DNA of 10,289 nucleotides, taken from the NCBI GenBank assembly GCA_022566235.1, contig JADFJI010000046.1:1-10289 (forward strand), in the 5' to 3' direction. The notes under the pieces are model-generated. The model had not been told where the DNA came from and ran no database searches. It saw only the letters and a list, made by a program, of their open reading frames with translations. The translations under genes and the position numbers were made by a program. This DNA is from Chloroflexota bacterium (GTDB lineage: Bacteria; Chloroflexota; Dehalococcoidia; Plut-88900). Positions 1 to 6,856 of the stretch are shown here, piece after piece; the first letter of the stretch is position 1; each line of letters opens with the position of its first letter.

Positions 1-285
1 GGCCGCACTTAATTTCCTCACCTTCCTGGCCAGGCCTGTCCTGAGCCTGCCGAAGGGAAGAGGAAAAGAGGGATGGTCGAGACTGCTATAAAACACTCTC
101 CGACCCTTATTCTCGATAGCACGGCGCTGACACAGGATGTGAGAACGGAGTGAGGCGAATAAAGAGCCGTATCTAATGCCAATCAAGGTTGGATGGGAAG
201 GCGGGGCATGGGGTTAGAGGCCCGGCGGCGACGTAAGCGCGCCGCGCAAGAAGCGGACTGATGGACCTTTACACGGGTAGCCTAT
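1..285. other. Gene-free left edge
   Basis: I see no convincing gene or RNA gene here. The stretch holds a 10-nt perfect palindrome CCTGGCCAGG (25-34), one copy of a short intergenic repeat (34-56), and small inverted repeats such as ATGCC (176-180)/GGCAT (205-209) and GCGGCG (225-230)/CGCCGC (240-245). The last lies downstream of folD on the minus strand but is not followed by a T tract, so it is at best a weak terminator. Confidence 0.5.
34..56 (+). repeat. Short intergenic repeat, copy 1 (CCTGAGC type)
   Basis: The left block GCCTGTCCTGAGC and right block CCGAAGG are separated by CTG. The same two blocks recur at 7067-7090 separated by GTAG. Both copies lie outside genes. Short intergenic repeats of this form are, from recall, common in environmental Chloroflexota and some other bacteria. 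No function can be read from the sequence. Confidence 0.6.
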
Positions 286-1206
286 CTATACTACCGCAGA
301 GGTATAGGGGCTCTGTTCGCCTGTTCTTACTGCCAACCTTGCGGCCTTGAGGGTGTTCACCAGCAGCATCGCCACGGTCATCGGCCCGATGCCCCCGGGC
401 ACGGGGGTGATGGCCCCTGCCCTCTCCATTACAGAATCGAAGTCCACATCCCCGACGATCCGATAGCCCTTCCGTGCCGTGGAGTCTGGCACCCGGTGGA
501 TGCCCACGTCGATAACCACAGCCCCCTTCTTTACCATGTCGGCAGTCACCCCTTTGGGGCTGTCTATCGCAACCACCAGGATGTCCGCCTGCTGGCACAT
601 CGAGACGAGATTCCTGGTGCCCGTATGGGCTATCGTCACCGTCGCATTGGCCTCCCGATGCTTCTGCATCATTAGAGCCGCCAGCGGCCGTCCCACCACA
701 CGGCTTCGCCCGCAGATCACCAGATGCCGGCCGTCGGTCGATACTTCTGAGTCCACCAACACTCGCTGTATGCCGGCAGGGGTACAGGGCACGAACCTGG
801 GGGCCCCCATGAGAAGGAGGCCCATGTTCTCGGGATGGAGGCCGTCGACGTCTTTCAGCGGGTTGACCGTCCCGATTGCCGTCATAGGGTCGATGTGTGG
901 GGGCAACGGCAGTTGGACTAGTATGCCGTGGAACCGGGAGTCCCGGTTGCACCTTTCGATCTCCAGCAGGAGATCGAACTCGCTGCAGTCGGCAGGGAGT
1001 CGGATGGTTTCAGTCTCGATGCCTACGGCCCGTGCCGCCCTCTCCTTGGCCGCTACGTACACTTCCGAGGCCGAGTCCCGACCCACCAGCACCACCGCCA
1101 GCCCAGGTGTCACCCCCGTCTCCAGGCGAAGGAGATCAACTCCCTGCCTCACCTCTCCGTGCACTTCCCCGGCAACGGCGCGACCATCTAATATTCTGGC
1201 TGTCAC
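286..1206 (-). CDS. folD: Bifunctional methylene-THF dehydrogenase / methenyl-THF cyclohydrolase FolD
   Basis: Cytosolic homodimeric enzyme that oxidises 5,10-methylene-THF to 5,10-methenyl-THF with NADP and hydrolyses that to 10-formyl-THF, supplying purine and formyl-Met synthesis. The 306-residue product is slightly longer than the usual 280-300. Family residues are in place: Y50 and K54 (YVAAK), Q98 (VQLPLP), D121 (KDVDG), the nucleotide-binding GRSRVVGRP (166-174) and the C-terminal PVPGGIGPMT (268-277). The N-terminus MTARILDG is typical, which supports the GTG start at 1206; a GAGGT lies 9 nt upstream. The last residues, about 290-306, are a non-conserved tail. It is divergent from metF, with which it shares a substrate, and has its own promoter at 1289-1317. 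A 14-codon upstream ORF may influence its translation. Confidence 0.97.
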   Translation of the reverse strand: MTARILDGRAVAGEVHGEVRQGVDLLRLETGVTPGLAVVLVGRDSASEVYVAAKERAARAVGIETETIRLPADCSEFDLLLEIERCNRDSRFHGILVQLPLPPHIDPMTAIGTVNPLKDVDGLHPENMGLLLMGAPRFVPCTPAGIQRVLVDSEVSTDGRHLVICGRSRVVGRPLAALMMQKHREANATVTIAHTGTRNLVSMCQQADILVVAIDSPKGVTADMVKKGAVVIDVGIHRVPDSTARKGYRIVGDVDFDSVMERAGAITPVPGGIGPMTVAMLLVNTLKAARLAVRTGEQSPYTSAVV

Positions 1207-1213
1207 AGGCGAT

Positions 1214-1258
1214 CTACCTCAATCCGCTATAGCAAATGCTACGGTTTCGAACGGCCAT
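1214..1258 (-). CDS. Possible 14-codon leader ORF upstream of folD
   Basis: An ATG-initiated reading frame, MAVRNRSICYSGLR, ends 7 nt before the folD GTG. Upstream is a strong Shine-Dalgarno-like GGAGGTG (1271-1277 as its complement), 12 nt from this ATG and just inside the predicted mRNA start. Its stop codon overlaps the GAGGT that would serve folD, so translational coupling is possible. The 12-nt spacing is long, no homologue is recognised, and the frame could be chance. Confidence 0.25.
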   Translation of the reverse strand: MAVRNRSICYSGLR

Positions 1259-1288
1259 CTGGATAATCAACACCTCCACCTCAGATGA

Positions 1289-1317
1289 ATTGTAACAAAT
1301 TTCACTAACGATTGCAA
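1289..1317 (-). promoter_or_regulatory. folD promoter
   Basis: On the minus strand a -35 TTGCAA (1317-1312) is followed after exactly 17 nt by a -10 TACAAT (1294-1289), itself preceded by TGT, an extended -10. The predicted mRNA start is near 1282, giving a leader of about 76 nt that contains the candidate leader ORF. Confidence 0.65.
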
Positions 1318-1427
1318 TATTAATCACAAGCCATTGTGGCCATTTTTGAGGGCACTACTGCTCCCACTTAACCCCTTCCTGAGACCCGTTTTGGCAATCC
1401 GATACAGTATGCCCCATCGTTAGACCC

Positions 1428-1465
1428 GTGACCCGGCGAGGCGATGCTATAATGGGTGACCCGGC
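1428..1465 (+). repeat. 10-bp direct repeats flanking the metF -10 box
   Basis: GTGACCCGGC occurs at 1428-1437 and again at 1456-1465, 28 bp start to start, on either side of the metF -10. The related octamer AGACCCGT occurs at 1382-1389 and 1422-1429. The placement would suit an operator, but no regulator is known here. Confidence 0.4.
1445..1453 (+). promoter_or_regulatory. metF extended -10 promoter
   Basis: TGCTATAAT is a perfect extended -10 element (TGN plus TATAAT). No good -35 lies at standard spacing, as expected for extended -10 promoters. The predicted mRNA start near 1460 leaves about 45 nt of leader before the GTG start of metF. Confidence 0.6.
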
Positions 1466-1504
1466 ACTCAAACAGATACCATTTACCGGGACATGGAGAG
1501 CTGA

Positions 1505-2419
1505 GTGAGCCGTTTCTCCGAGGCCCTGAAGTCGAAACCCTTCGTGGTGACTGCAGAGATGACGCCCCCCAAGGGGGTAGACATCAGCAGGAACCTGAAA
1601 GATCTTAAAGCCCTTAGGGGAGTGGACGCGGTAAACGTTACGGACCAGAACGCCTCGGTCATGCGCCTCGGGCCTCTCGCCCTGTCCAGGGTCTTGAAGG
1701 AGCGAGGGATCGAGCCCATCTGTCAGTTCACCTGCCGGGACCGCAATCGCATAGCCCTCCAGTCCGACCTCCTCAGCGCCTACGTTCTGGGTATCGAAAA
1801 TATCCTGTGCCTGACCGGTGATCCCACGGGCACCGGCGACCACCCCGATGCGAAACCCGTCTTCGACCTCACGGTGATGGAGCTGCTCCATGCGGTTAAG
1901 CTGCTGGAATCGGGAAAGGACATGGCCGGTAACGACCTGAACGGCACACCCATTTTCTGCGTGGGGGCTGCGGCCAACCCGGGCGCGCCTATCGACATAG
2001 AGATCCCCAGGATGAAGGAGAAGGTGCGCGCCGGGGTGTGTTTCTTTCAGACCCAGGCCGTCTACGACCCGGACAGTTTCGAGGAGTTTATGAACGCCGC
2101 CAGGCCCCTGGGCGTTCCGGTGCTGGCAGGGATAGTGGTCCTCAAGTCCGGGAAGATGGCCCGTTACCTGAATAGCAATGTGCCCGGCATCACAGTACCC
2201 CAGCCCCTGATCGATGAGATGGACCGCGCCGAGAGCCGTGTGCAGAAGGGCATCGAGATCGCCGCTCGCACCATCCGCGCCGTGAGGCAGATGTGTCAAG
2301 GGGTGCACATAATGCCCATGGGCTGGGAGGCGAAAGTGCCAGAGATCATGAAAGCTTCGGGATTGCTGGACGCAGGCTCGCCCGACACTACCGAGAGAGG
2401 AGTGCGGGTGTCATCATAA
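1505..2419 (+). CDS. metF: 5,10-methylenetetrahydrofolate reductase, MetF family
   Basis: FAD-dependent TIM-barrel enzyme that reduces 5,10-methylene-THF to 5-methyl-THF for methionine synthesis or, in some lineages, the methyl branch of the Wood-Ljungdahl pathway. The 304 residues match the length of bacterial MetF without the eukaryotic regulatory domain. Visible motifs are TAEMTPPKG with the expected catalytic Glu at E18, CQFTCRDRN (73-81), LTGDP (103-107), VGAAANPG (153-160), the FFQTQAVYD strand (180-188) and KSGKMARYLN (214-223). It starts at GTG with a GGAGAG Shine-Dalgarno; the ATG overlapping that element meets a stop after three codons. The MFS gene follows after 22 nt and is probably cotranscribed. 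No MetV-like or Hdr-type partner subunit is in the window, so the electron donor cannot be stated. Confidence 0.88.
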   Translation: MSRFSEALKSKPFVVTAEMTPPKGVDISRNLKDLKALRGVDAVNVTDQNASVMRLGPLALSRVLKERGIEPICQFTCRDRNRIALQSDLLSAYVLGIENILCLTGDPTGTGDHPDAKPVFDLTVMELLHAVKLLESGKDMAGNDLNGTPIFCVGAAANPGAPIDIEIPRMKEKVRAGVCFFQTQAVYDPDSFEEFMNAARPLGVPVLAGIVVLKSGKMARYLNSNVPGITVPQPLIDEMDRAESRVQKGIEIAARTIRAVRQMCQGVHIMPMGWEAKVPEIMKASGLLDAGSPDTTERGVRVSS

Positions 2420-2441
2420 GCCACGCTGTTCGCATCTCCTG

Positions 2442-3728
2442 GTGAAAGGCCTCAAGGCCCCCTACCATCTCTGGAAAGGCCTGCCCCACTGGAAGCAAAC
2501 CCTGTTCCTCATCTGCATCACCCAGGGCATTACCTCTACCGGGTGGACCTTCATGAGCCCCCTCTACCCCATCTTCATCCAGGAGGAGCTGGGTATCGGC
2601 GATGCCAAGGAAGCCGCCTTCTGGGCCGGCCTCACCTCGGGTGTATTCGCCATCTCCATGGGGCTCGCCGGCCCCTTCTGGGGGTTTCTGGCCGACCGCC
2701 ACGGCCGCAAGCCCCTCCTCATCAGGGCATACGCCGCCGGCTCCCTGATACTGCTGCTTTCCGGCCTGGTGACCAACGTCACCCAGCTCATGGGGGTCCG
2801 GGTCCTCCACGGGGCCATCTCGGGCAGTGTGGGGCCATCCATGGCCCTGGCGGCGTCCGCCGTTCCCAGAAACCGTATGGCCCTGGCCGTGGGCATGCTT
2901 CAGTTTGCGAATTTCTTCGCCATCAGCATCGGGCCCCTCATTGGAGGGCAGTTAGCCAACGCAGTGGGGTTCAGGACCACCTACTTCATATCTTCGGCAG
3001 TCGTGGCCATCAGCACCCTGACCGTAACCTTCTTTGTTCACGAGAATTTTCAAAGGCCTCAGGATGCCAGAAGCGGGATCTCCGGGCTATTCAACGAGAC
3101 CCGGGATGTGCTGCGCACCAAGGGACTTCTTCCCGTCCTTATGGTCCTGCCCATAATCCAGGGCGCCCCCGTCATCATGCAGCCCGTTGTGCCTGGTTTT
3201 ATCCAGTCCATAACCCAAGAGGGGAACGTCATCACGGGGGCCGGGTTGGCCTTTGCCCTGCTGGGGATGACCTCGGGTGTCAGCGCGATATTCATAGGAA
3301 GGTTCAGCAACAGGCTGGACCTGCGCACCGTTCTGATCTTCTGCTGTTTCGGGGCATCCCTGGCCTTCCTGCCCCAGTTCTTCGTCCACAACTACGTGAT
3401 ATTCCTGCCGCTTTTCGCCCTCTTCGGTATCTTCAGCGGGGGAATGCTCACCGCCATCAACGCTATGGTAGGGATGCTGATACCGAAGCGGAACCTGGGG
3501 GCGGCCTTTGGAGTGGTCAACTCCGCCAACGCTATGGCCTGGGGTCTGGGCCCCCTGGCGGGAGGCTCCCTTGCCTGGAGCATCGGGCATCGAAGGGTCT
3601 TTCCGGTAACGTCCACAATGCTGGCCGTAACCGGGGCCGCCGTCGCCGTAATATTCAAGGGGATACGGGCCCCGGCCATCGCCGACCGCCGGGCAGCGAC
3701 CACAAAAACACCAAGTGGCACTACATAG
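2442..3728 (+). CDS. Major facilitator superfamily transporter, drug:H+ antiporter (DHA1/MdtG-like)
   Basis: Integral inner-membrane carrier of 428 residues, the usual size for a 12-helix MFS protein. The first helix begins near residue 20. The loop between helices 2 and 3 carries the MFS signature GFLADRHGRK (81-90) with D85, R86, R89 and K90. A motif-C-like SIGPLIGGQLA (162-172) lies in helix 5, the stretch about 201-228 is a central cytoplasmic loop, and a second-half GPLAGG is at 370-375. Hydrophobic segments run almost to residue 406, followed by a short polar tail. Such proteins usually export small hydrophobic compounds; the substrate here is unknown. The GTG start has no clear Shine-Dalgarno, so translation may depend on coupling to metF 22 nt upstream. 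No dedicated regulator is adjacent. Confidence 0.88.
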   Translation: MKGLKAPYHLWKGLPHWKQTLFLICITQGITSTGWTFMSPLYPIFIQEELGIGDAKEAAFWAGLTSGVFAISMGLAGPFWGFLADRHGRKPLLIRAYAAGSLILLLSGLVTNVTQLMGVRVLHGAISGSVGPSMALAASAVPRNRMALAVGMLQFANFFAISIGPLIGGQLANAVGFRTTYFISSAVVAISTLTVTFFVHENFQRPQDARSGISGLFNETRDVLRTKGLLPVLMVLPIIQGAPVIMQPVVPGFIQSITQEGNVITGAGLAFALLGMTSGVSAIFIGRFSNRLDLRTVLIFCCFGASLAFLPQFFVHNYVIFLPLFALFGIFSGGMLTAINAMVGMLIPKRNLGAAFGVVNSANAMAWGLGPLAGGSLAWSIGHRRVFPVTSTMLAVTGAAVAVIFKGIRAPAIADRRAATTKTPSGTT

Positions 3729-3790
3729 CCTCTAGTGCTTAGTCACCTCGCAATGTGTACAAACATAGTCAGTTGTTTTACGCTGTGCTC

Positions 3791-3930
3791 ATGCGTAAAG
3801 CAGAAACGATGATCGAGTTGACACCCGATGAACGTCAGAGCCTGGAACAGGTGATTCGGACTCGCACGGACCATGCCGGGCTGTGCAACGGACGTGCTGC
3901 CGCGCGCCGTTGATGCTTGGTCGTTAGGTC
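3791..3930 (+). pseudogene. Degenerate N-terminal fragment of an IS630-family transposase
   Basis: The frame beginning at the ATG reads MRKAETMIELTPDERQ then SLEQVIRTRTDHAGL, which resembles the N-terminal helix-turn-helix of IS630-type transposases (typically ...LTxxERxxLExxxRxRTxxxRLVxRARIVLxAAxGxS). It stops after 40 codons. The continuation VLPRAVDAWS, resembling the RARIVLLAADGWS part, lies in another frame starting about 3894, so at least one indel has occurred. The DDE catalytic domain is absent. No terminal inverted repeats were found. The fragment abuts the next gene's ribosome binding site. Identification is by recalled motif pattern only. Confidence 0.45.
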
Positions 3931-3932
3931 CC

Positions 3933-3939
3933 GAGGAGG
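3933..3939 (+). promoter_or_regulatory. Ribosome binding site deciding the start of the PEP mutase-like gene
   Basis: GAGGAGG lies 5 nt before the GTG at 3945. The frame is open further upstream to an ATG at 3873, but that extension covers the transposase remnant and has no comparable Shine-Dalgarno, so the GTG is preferred. Confidence 0.6.
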
Positions 3940-3944
3940 CTGTG

Positions 3945-4808
3945 GTGCAAGAGACTCAAGCGCACAAAGGTGAGGTCTTTAGAGACCTGCATACCGCCGA
4001 AGGCATCTTCGTGATGCCAAACGCCTGGAATGCAGGGAGTGCCTGTATGTTGGAGTCGGCCGGATTTCCGGCTATAGGCACGACGAGTGCCGGCATTGCT
4101 TTCTGCTTGGGGCTTCCTGATTACGAGAGTGTTTTATCACGGGATGCGGCGCTGGAGGAGACTCAACGAATTTCCATGGCAGTTAATGTTCCCGTCAGTG
4201 CAGACGCGGAGAACGGATATGGTCATGAGCCCGAAGAAGTAGCCGAATCGATCCGACTTTTTGCAGCTGCTGGGGCGGTGGGGGCTAGCATCGAAGACTT
4301 TTCGGCAAGTTTCGGGGATACACTGTATGACCGTTCCCATGCCGTCGACCGCATCCGGGCCGCGAAGGAGGCAGCCGAGTCACTCGGCTTTCCCTTCACG
4401 CTTACGGCAAGATCGGAATGCTATCTTATCAATCATCCCGAACCGTTCAAAGAATCGGTAATCCGTGCGAATCTGTACAGGGAGGTCGGTGCTGACTGTT
4501 TGTACGTGCCTGGAGTAAAAGACGCCGAAACTATCGCTTCGCTAGTCAGCGAGATTGACGGGCCAATCAATGTGGTAATGGGTTTGGCCGGAAACCCGCT
4601 CAGTGTGTCCGAACTGAAGGCCCTTGGAGTGAAGCGGGTAAGTATCGGAGGTTCGTTGACGAGGGCCACATTCGGAATGATCCGCCGAGCAGCGGAGGAA
4701 ATACGAGATCACGGTACGTTCAAGTTCGCGGCGGAGCAAGTGCCCGATGAAGAGCTTTGTCGGTTCTTCTCAGCACGAATTGGAAAGTCTGGTGGGGCTG
4801 GCACCTAA
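3945..4808 (+). CDS. Isocitrate lyase / PEP mutase superfamily enzyme
   Basis: Soluble TIM-barrel enzyme of the family that makes or breaks C-C or P-C bonds in 2-oxo acids, usually with Mg2+. From the GTG start it is 287 residues, matching the family; the upstream ATG would add 24 residues of unrelated sequence. MPNAWNAGSA (24-33) and TTSAGIAF (46-53) are family hallmarks. SADAENGYG (85-93) aligns with the PEP mutase DxD-GYG metal loop, giving D87 and E89, and SIED (115-118) supplies E117. R156 lies in TARSE. The KKCGH catalytic loop of isocitrate and 2-methylisocitrate lyases is absent, so those activities are unlikely; a PEP mutase, hydrolase or oxaloacetate decarboxylase-like role remains open. 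No phosphonate genes are nearby. Its codons use more A/T third positions than its neighbours and it abuts a transposase remnant, suggesting transfer. Confidence 0.85.
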   Translation: MQETQAHKGEVFRDLHTAEGIFVMPNAWNAGSACMLESAGFPAIGTTSAGIAFCLGLPDYESVLSRDAALEETQRISMAVNVPVSADAENGYGHEPEEVAESIRLFAAAGAVGASIEDFSASFGDTLYDRSHAVDRIRAAKEAAESLGFPFTLTARSECYLINHPEPFKESVIRANLYREVGADCLYVPGVKDAETIASLVSEIDGPINVVMGLAGNPLSVSELKALGVKRVSIGGSLTRATFGMIRRAAEEIRDHGTFKFAAEQVPDEELCRFFSARIGKSGGAGT

Positions 4809-4835
4809 CCTAATACGGATACCTTAGCTAGCCCC
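4794..4835. terminator. Possible bidirectional terminator between convergent genes
   Basis: GGGGCTGGC (4794-4802) pairs with GCTAGCCCC (4827-4835) with one mismatch, and inside it CTAA (4805-4808) can pair with TTAG (4824-4827). The structure spans the end of the plus-strand enzyme gene and directly abuts the coaBC stop, a natural place for a shared terminator. There is no T tract on either side and the loop is long, so support is weak. Confidence 0.3.
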
Positions 4836-6083
4836 TTAGCCCTTCCCCTTCGGCCTGGCGGATACCAGCGCTACAACCCTGTCCAGCACCTGGTGGGCCA
4901 CCTCCGACTTCATCAGGGTCGGCAACTCCTCCATCTTCCCCCCACGGTGGATGATGGTCACCCGATTGGTCTCGGACCCGAAGCCACTCCCCTCGGCGGT
5001 GATATCGTTGGCGACGATCAGGTCCAGGCCCTTCTTCTCGAGTTTCTGACGCGCGTTGACCACCAGGTCCTGGCTTTCGGCGGCAAACCCCACCTTTATC
5101 AGGCCCAGGGCCTTTGCCTCCATCAGGATGTCGGGAGTCTCCTCCAACACCAGGGTCATGGCTTTGCCGCTCTTCTTGATCTTGTTGTCCGCAGCAAACG
5201 AGGGGCGGTAGTCGGCTACGGCGGCCGCCATTATGAGAACATCGGTCTCGGCTGCCTGCCTGGCTACGGCGTCCATCATCTCCTGGGCCGTGGTCACGGG
5301 TATCATCTGCGTGCCGTAGGGGGGCCTCAAGCCCGTGGGAGCGGAGATCAGGACGACCCCCGCGCCCCGGTCCCGGGCCGCCTCCGCAAGAGCATATCCC
5401 ATCTTCCCCGAGGATCGATTGGTCAAGCGCCGAACGGGGTCCAGAGGCTCCTGGGTCCCCCCGGCGGTGACCAGGACGGAGCGGCCTGCCAGGTCGCCAT
5501 TTCTGCCCAGCGCCAGACCGATTGCACCGATGATGTCGGCCACATCGGCGAGCCTGCCCTTCCCCACCTGCCCCGAAGCCAGACGCCCCTCCTCCGGGCC
5601 CACCACTATATAGCCCCGTGAGAGGAGCCGGGCCAGGTTCTCCTGGGTCGCCGGGTTCTCGAACATATATCCATCCATGGCCGGGGCCAGGACCACGGGG
5701 GAGCGGGTAGCTAGGAGTATGCAGGTGAGCAGGTCGTCCGCCAGGCCATTGGCCGCTTTGGCTATGAGGTCGGCCGTGGCCGGGGCCACCACTATCACAT
5801 CCGAGCTCTCCGCCAGGGCTATGTGCTCCATGCTGGATTCCGATTCGACATCGAAGAGCCGGGTCACCACAGGCCTGTGGGTCAAGCTACGGAAGGTCAG
5901 TGGGGTGACGAATTCCAGGGCGCTCCCTGTCATCACCACGTCCACCAGCGCCCCTCGTTGAGTCAGCCTGCTGGCCAGGTCGGCACCCTTGTAGGCCGCT
6001 ATACTGCCGGTGACCCCGAGGAGGATACGACTCCCATCCAGGCCCCTTCTCCGGTCGAGGCCGATCTGTTCCTTTGCTGTCAT
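4836..6083 (-). CDS. coaBC: Phosphopantothenoylcysteine decarboxylase / phosphopantothenate-cysteine ligase CoaBC
   Basis: Cytosolic bifunctional flavoprotein: the C-terminal ligase joins 4'-phosphopantothenate to cysteine using CTP, and the N-terminal decarboxylase yields 4'-phosphopantetheine. The 415 residues fit the family. The decarboxylase half shows the FMN-binding GVTGSIAAYK (23-32), catalytic H87 (MEHIA) and PAMDGYM (134-140). Two positions differ from E. coli: Asp137 where E. coli has the Asn of PAMN, and Ser170 (LASGQVGKGR) where E. coli has the catalytic Cys158. The ligase half, from about 200, has TAGGTQEPLDPVR (206-218), N222 in TNRSSGKMG, AAAVADYRP (286-294), KIKK (301-304) and ANDI (358-361). 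Its ATG overlaps the coaX stop as ATGA, implying translational coupling. Confidence 0.96.
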   Translation of the reverse strand: MTAKEQIGLDRRRGLDGSRILLGVTGSIAAYKGADLASRLTQRGALVDVVMTGSALEFVTPLTFRSLTHRPVVTRLFDVESESSMEHIALAESSDVIVVAPATADLIAKAANGLADDLLTCILLATRSPVVLAPAMDGYMFENPATQENLARLLSRGYIVVGPEEGRLASGQVGKGRLADVADIIGAIGLALGRNGDLAGRSVLVTAGGTQEPLDPVRRLTNRSSGKMGYALAEAARDRGAGVVLISAPTGLRPPYGTQMIPVTTAQEMMDAVARQAAETDVLIMAAAVADYRPSFAADNKIKKSGKAMTLVLEETPDILMEAKALGLIKVGFAAESQDLVVNARQKLEKKGLDLIVANDITAEGSGFGSETNRVTIIHRGGKMEELPTLMKSEVAHQVLDRVVALVSARPKGKG

Positions 6084-6847
6084 GGCACGTTCATCTGGTG
6101 AATGAGCCGCAGCCCATCCAACGTCAGGTTCGGGTCTACCGTCTCAAGCACAGGTGTCTCCTTGGCAATGATAGACGCGAGGCCCCCGGTGGCGATCACC
6201 CGGGCCTTCTCCCCCAGCTCCTTCTGAAACCTTCGCACCAACTCCTCGACCAGCCCCACGTATCCGAATATCAGGCCCGACTGCATACTGTCCGCCGTGT
6301 TCTTGCCTATGGCTGTCGGGGGGGCTATCAGCTCGACCCTGTGCAGCTTGGAAGTTCGCGCGAACAGGGCCTCGGCCGCTATCCCGATGCCAGGGGCTAT
6401 GGCACCGCCCAGATAAACACCATCGCCGGATATCGCATCGAGGACCGTGGCCGTGCCGAAGTCCACCACAATCACCGGCCCTCCGTACTTGTGATAGGCG
6501 GCCACGGCGTCCGCCACCCTGTCGGCACCCACGTCCCTGGGGCTCTCGTAGTTAATGCGAATACCCGTCTTCACACCCATGCCCACAATCAAGGGTTTAT
6601 GCCCCAGGTACCGTTCGCAGAACTCTTGGAAAACGCCGGTCAGGGGCGGCACCACGCTGCAGATCACCGATTCCTTGATACACGCGGGCTGGAGGGATCG
6701 GATCGATAGCATCCCCTGGAACAGGGCCTCGTACTCATCCGCTTGCTTGTTCACATCGGTGGCTATGCGCCAGGTAGCCCTCAGCTCCTCGCCCTGGAAA
6801 ACGCCGAGGGATATGTTGGAATTGCCGATGTCTACGGCCAGTAGCAT
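6080..6847 (-). CDS. coaX: Type III pantothenate kinase
   Basis: Phosphorylates pantothenate to 4'-phosphopantothenate, the first step to CoA. It is an acetate and sugar kinase-fold enzyme that, unlike type I CoaA, generally needs a monovalent cation and resists CoA feedback. The 255 residues are typical. Motifs in order: P-loop DIGNSN (6-11), GADR (107-110) with catalytic Asp109, DFGTAT (129-134), GGAIAPG (147-153) and TGG (220-222). It starts at ATG with no Shine-Dalgarno; a TATAAT ends 9 nt before the start codon, so the transcript should be nearly leaderless. The product feeds CoaBC, encoded next in the same unit with a 4-nt overlap. Confidence 0.96.
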   Translation of the reverse strand: MLLAVDIGNSNISLGVFQGEELRATWRIATDVNKQADEYEALFQGMLSIRSLQPACIKESVICSVVPPLTGVFQEFCERYLGHKPLIVGMGVKTGIRINYESPRDVGADRVADAVAAYHKYGGPVIVVDFGTATVLDAISGDGVYLGGAIAPGIGIAAEALFARTSKLHRVELIAPPTAIGKNTADSMQSGLIFGYVGLVEELVRRFQKELGEKARVIATGGLASIIAKETPVLETVDPNLTLDGLRLIHQMNVP

Positions 6848-6856
6848 AACGGGTCA

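Noticed and set aside
84..92. TGCTATAAA as a promoter in the left edge
   Set aside because: It has extended -10 form but no -35 and no identifiable transcript or gene downstream on the plus strand.
1..285. tRNA or other RNA gene in the left edge
   Set aside because: No cloverleaf, TTCRA loop or CCA-type end found; the inverted repeats compete for the same bases and give no consistent fold.
1355..2308. 317-codon open frame antisense to metF
   Set aside because: It is the shadow of a strong metF reading frame; the translation is rich in H, G and P with no motif.
2543..3742. 399-codon frame overlapping the MFS gene in another plus frame
   Set aside because: The MFS frame has motif A and regular hydrophobic helices, while this one is Arg/Pro/His-rich and has no recognisable motif.
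3873..3944. Upstream ATG start for the PEP mutase-like gene
   Set aside because: The added residues come from the transposase remnant; the GAGGAGG and family N-terminus favour the GTG at 3945.
5544..5680. CoaBC as a pseudogene because of altered active-site residues
   Set aside because: The frame is intact, all other motifs are present, and similar substitutions are recalled in functional homologues from other phyla.
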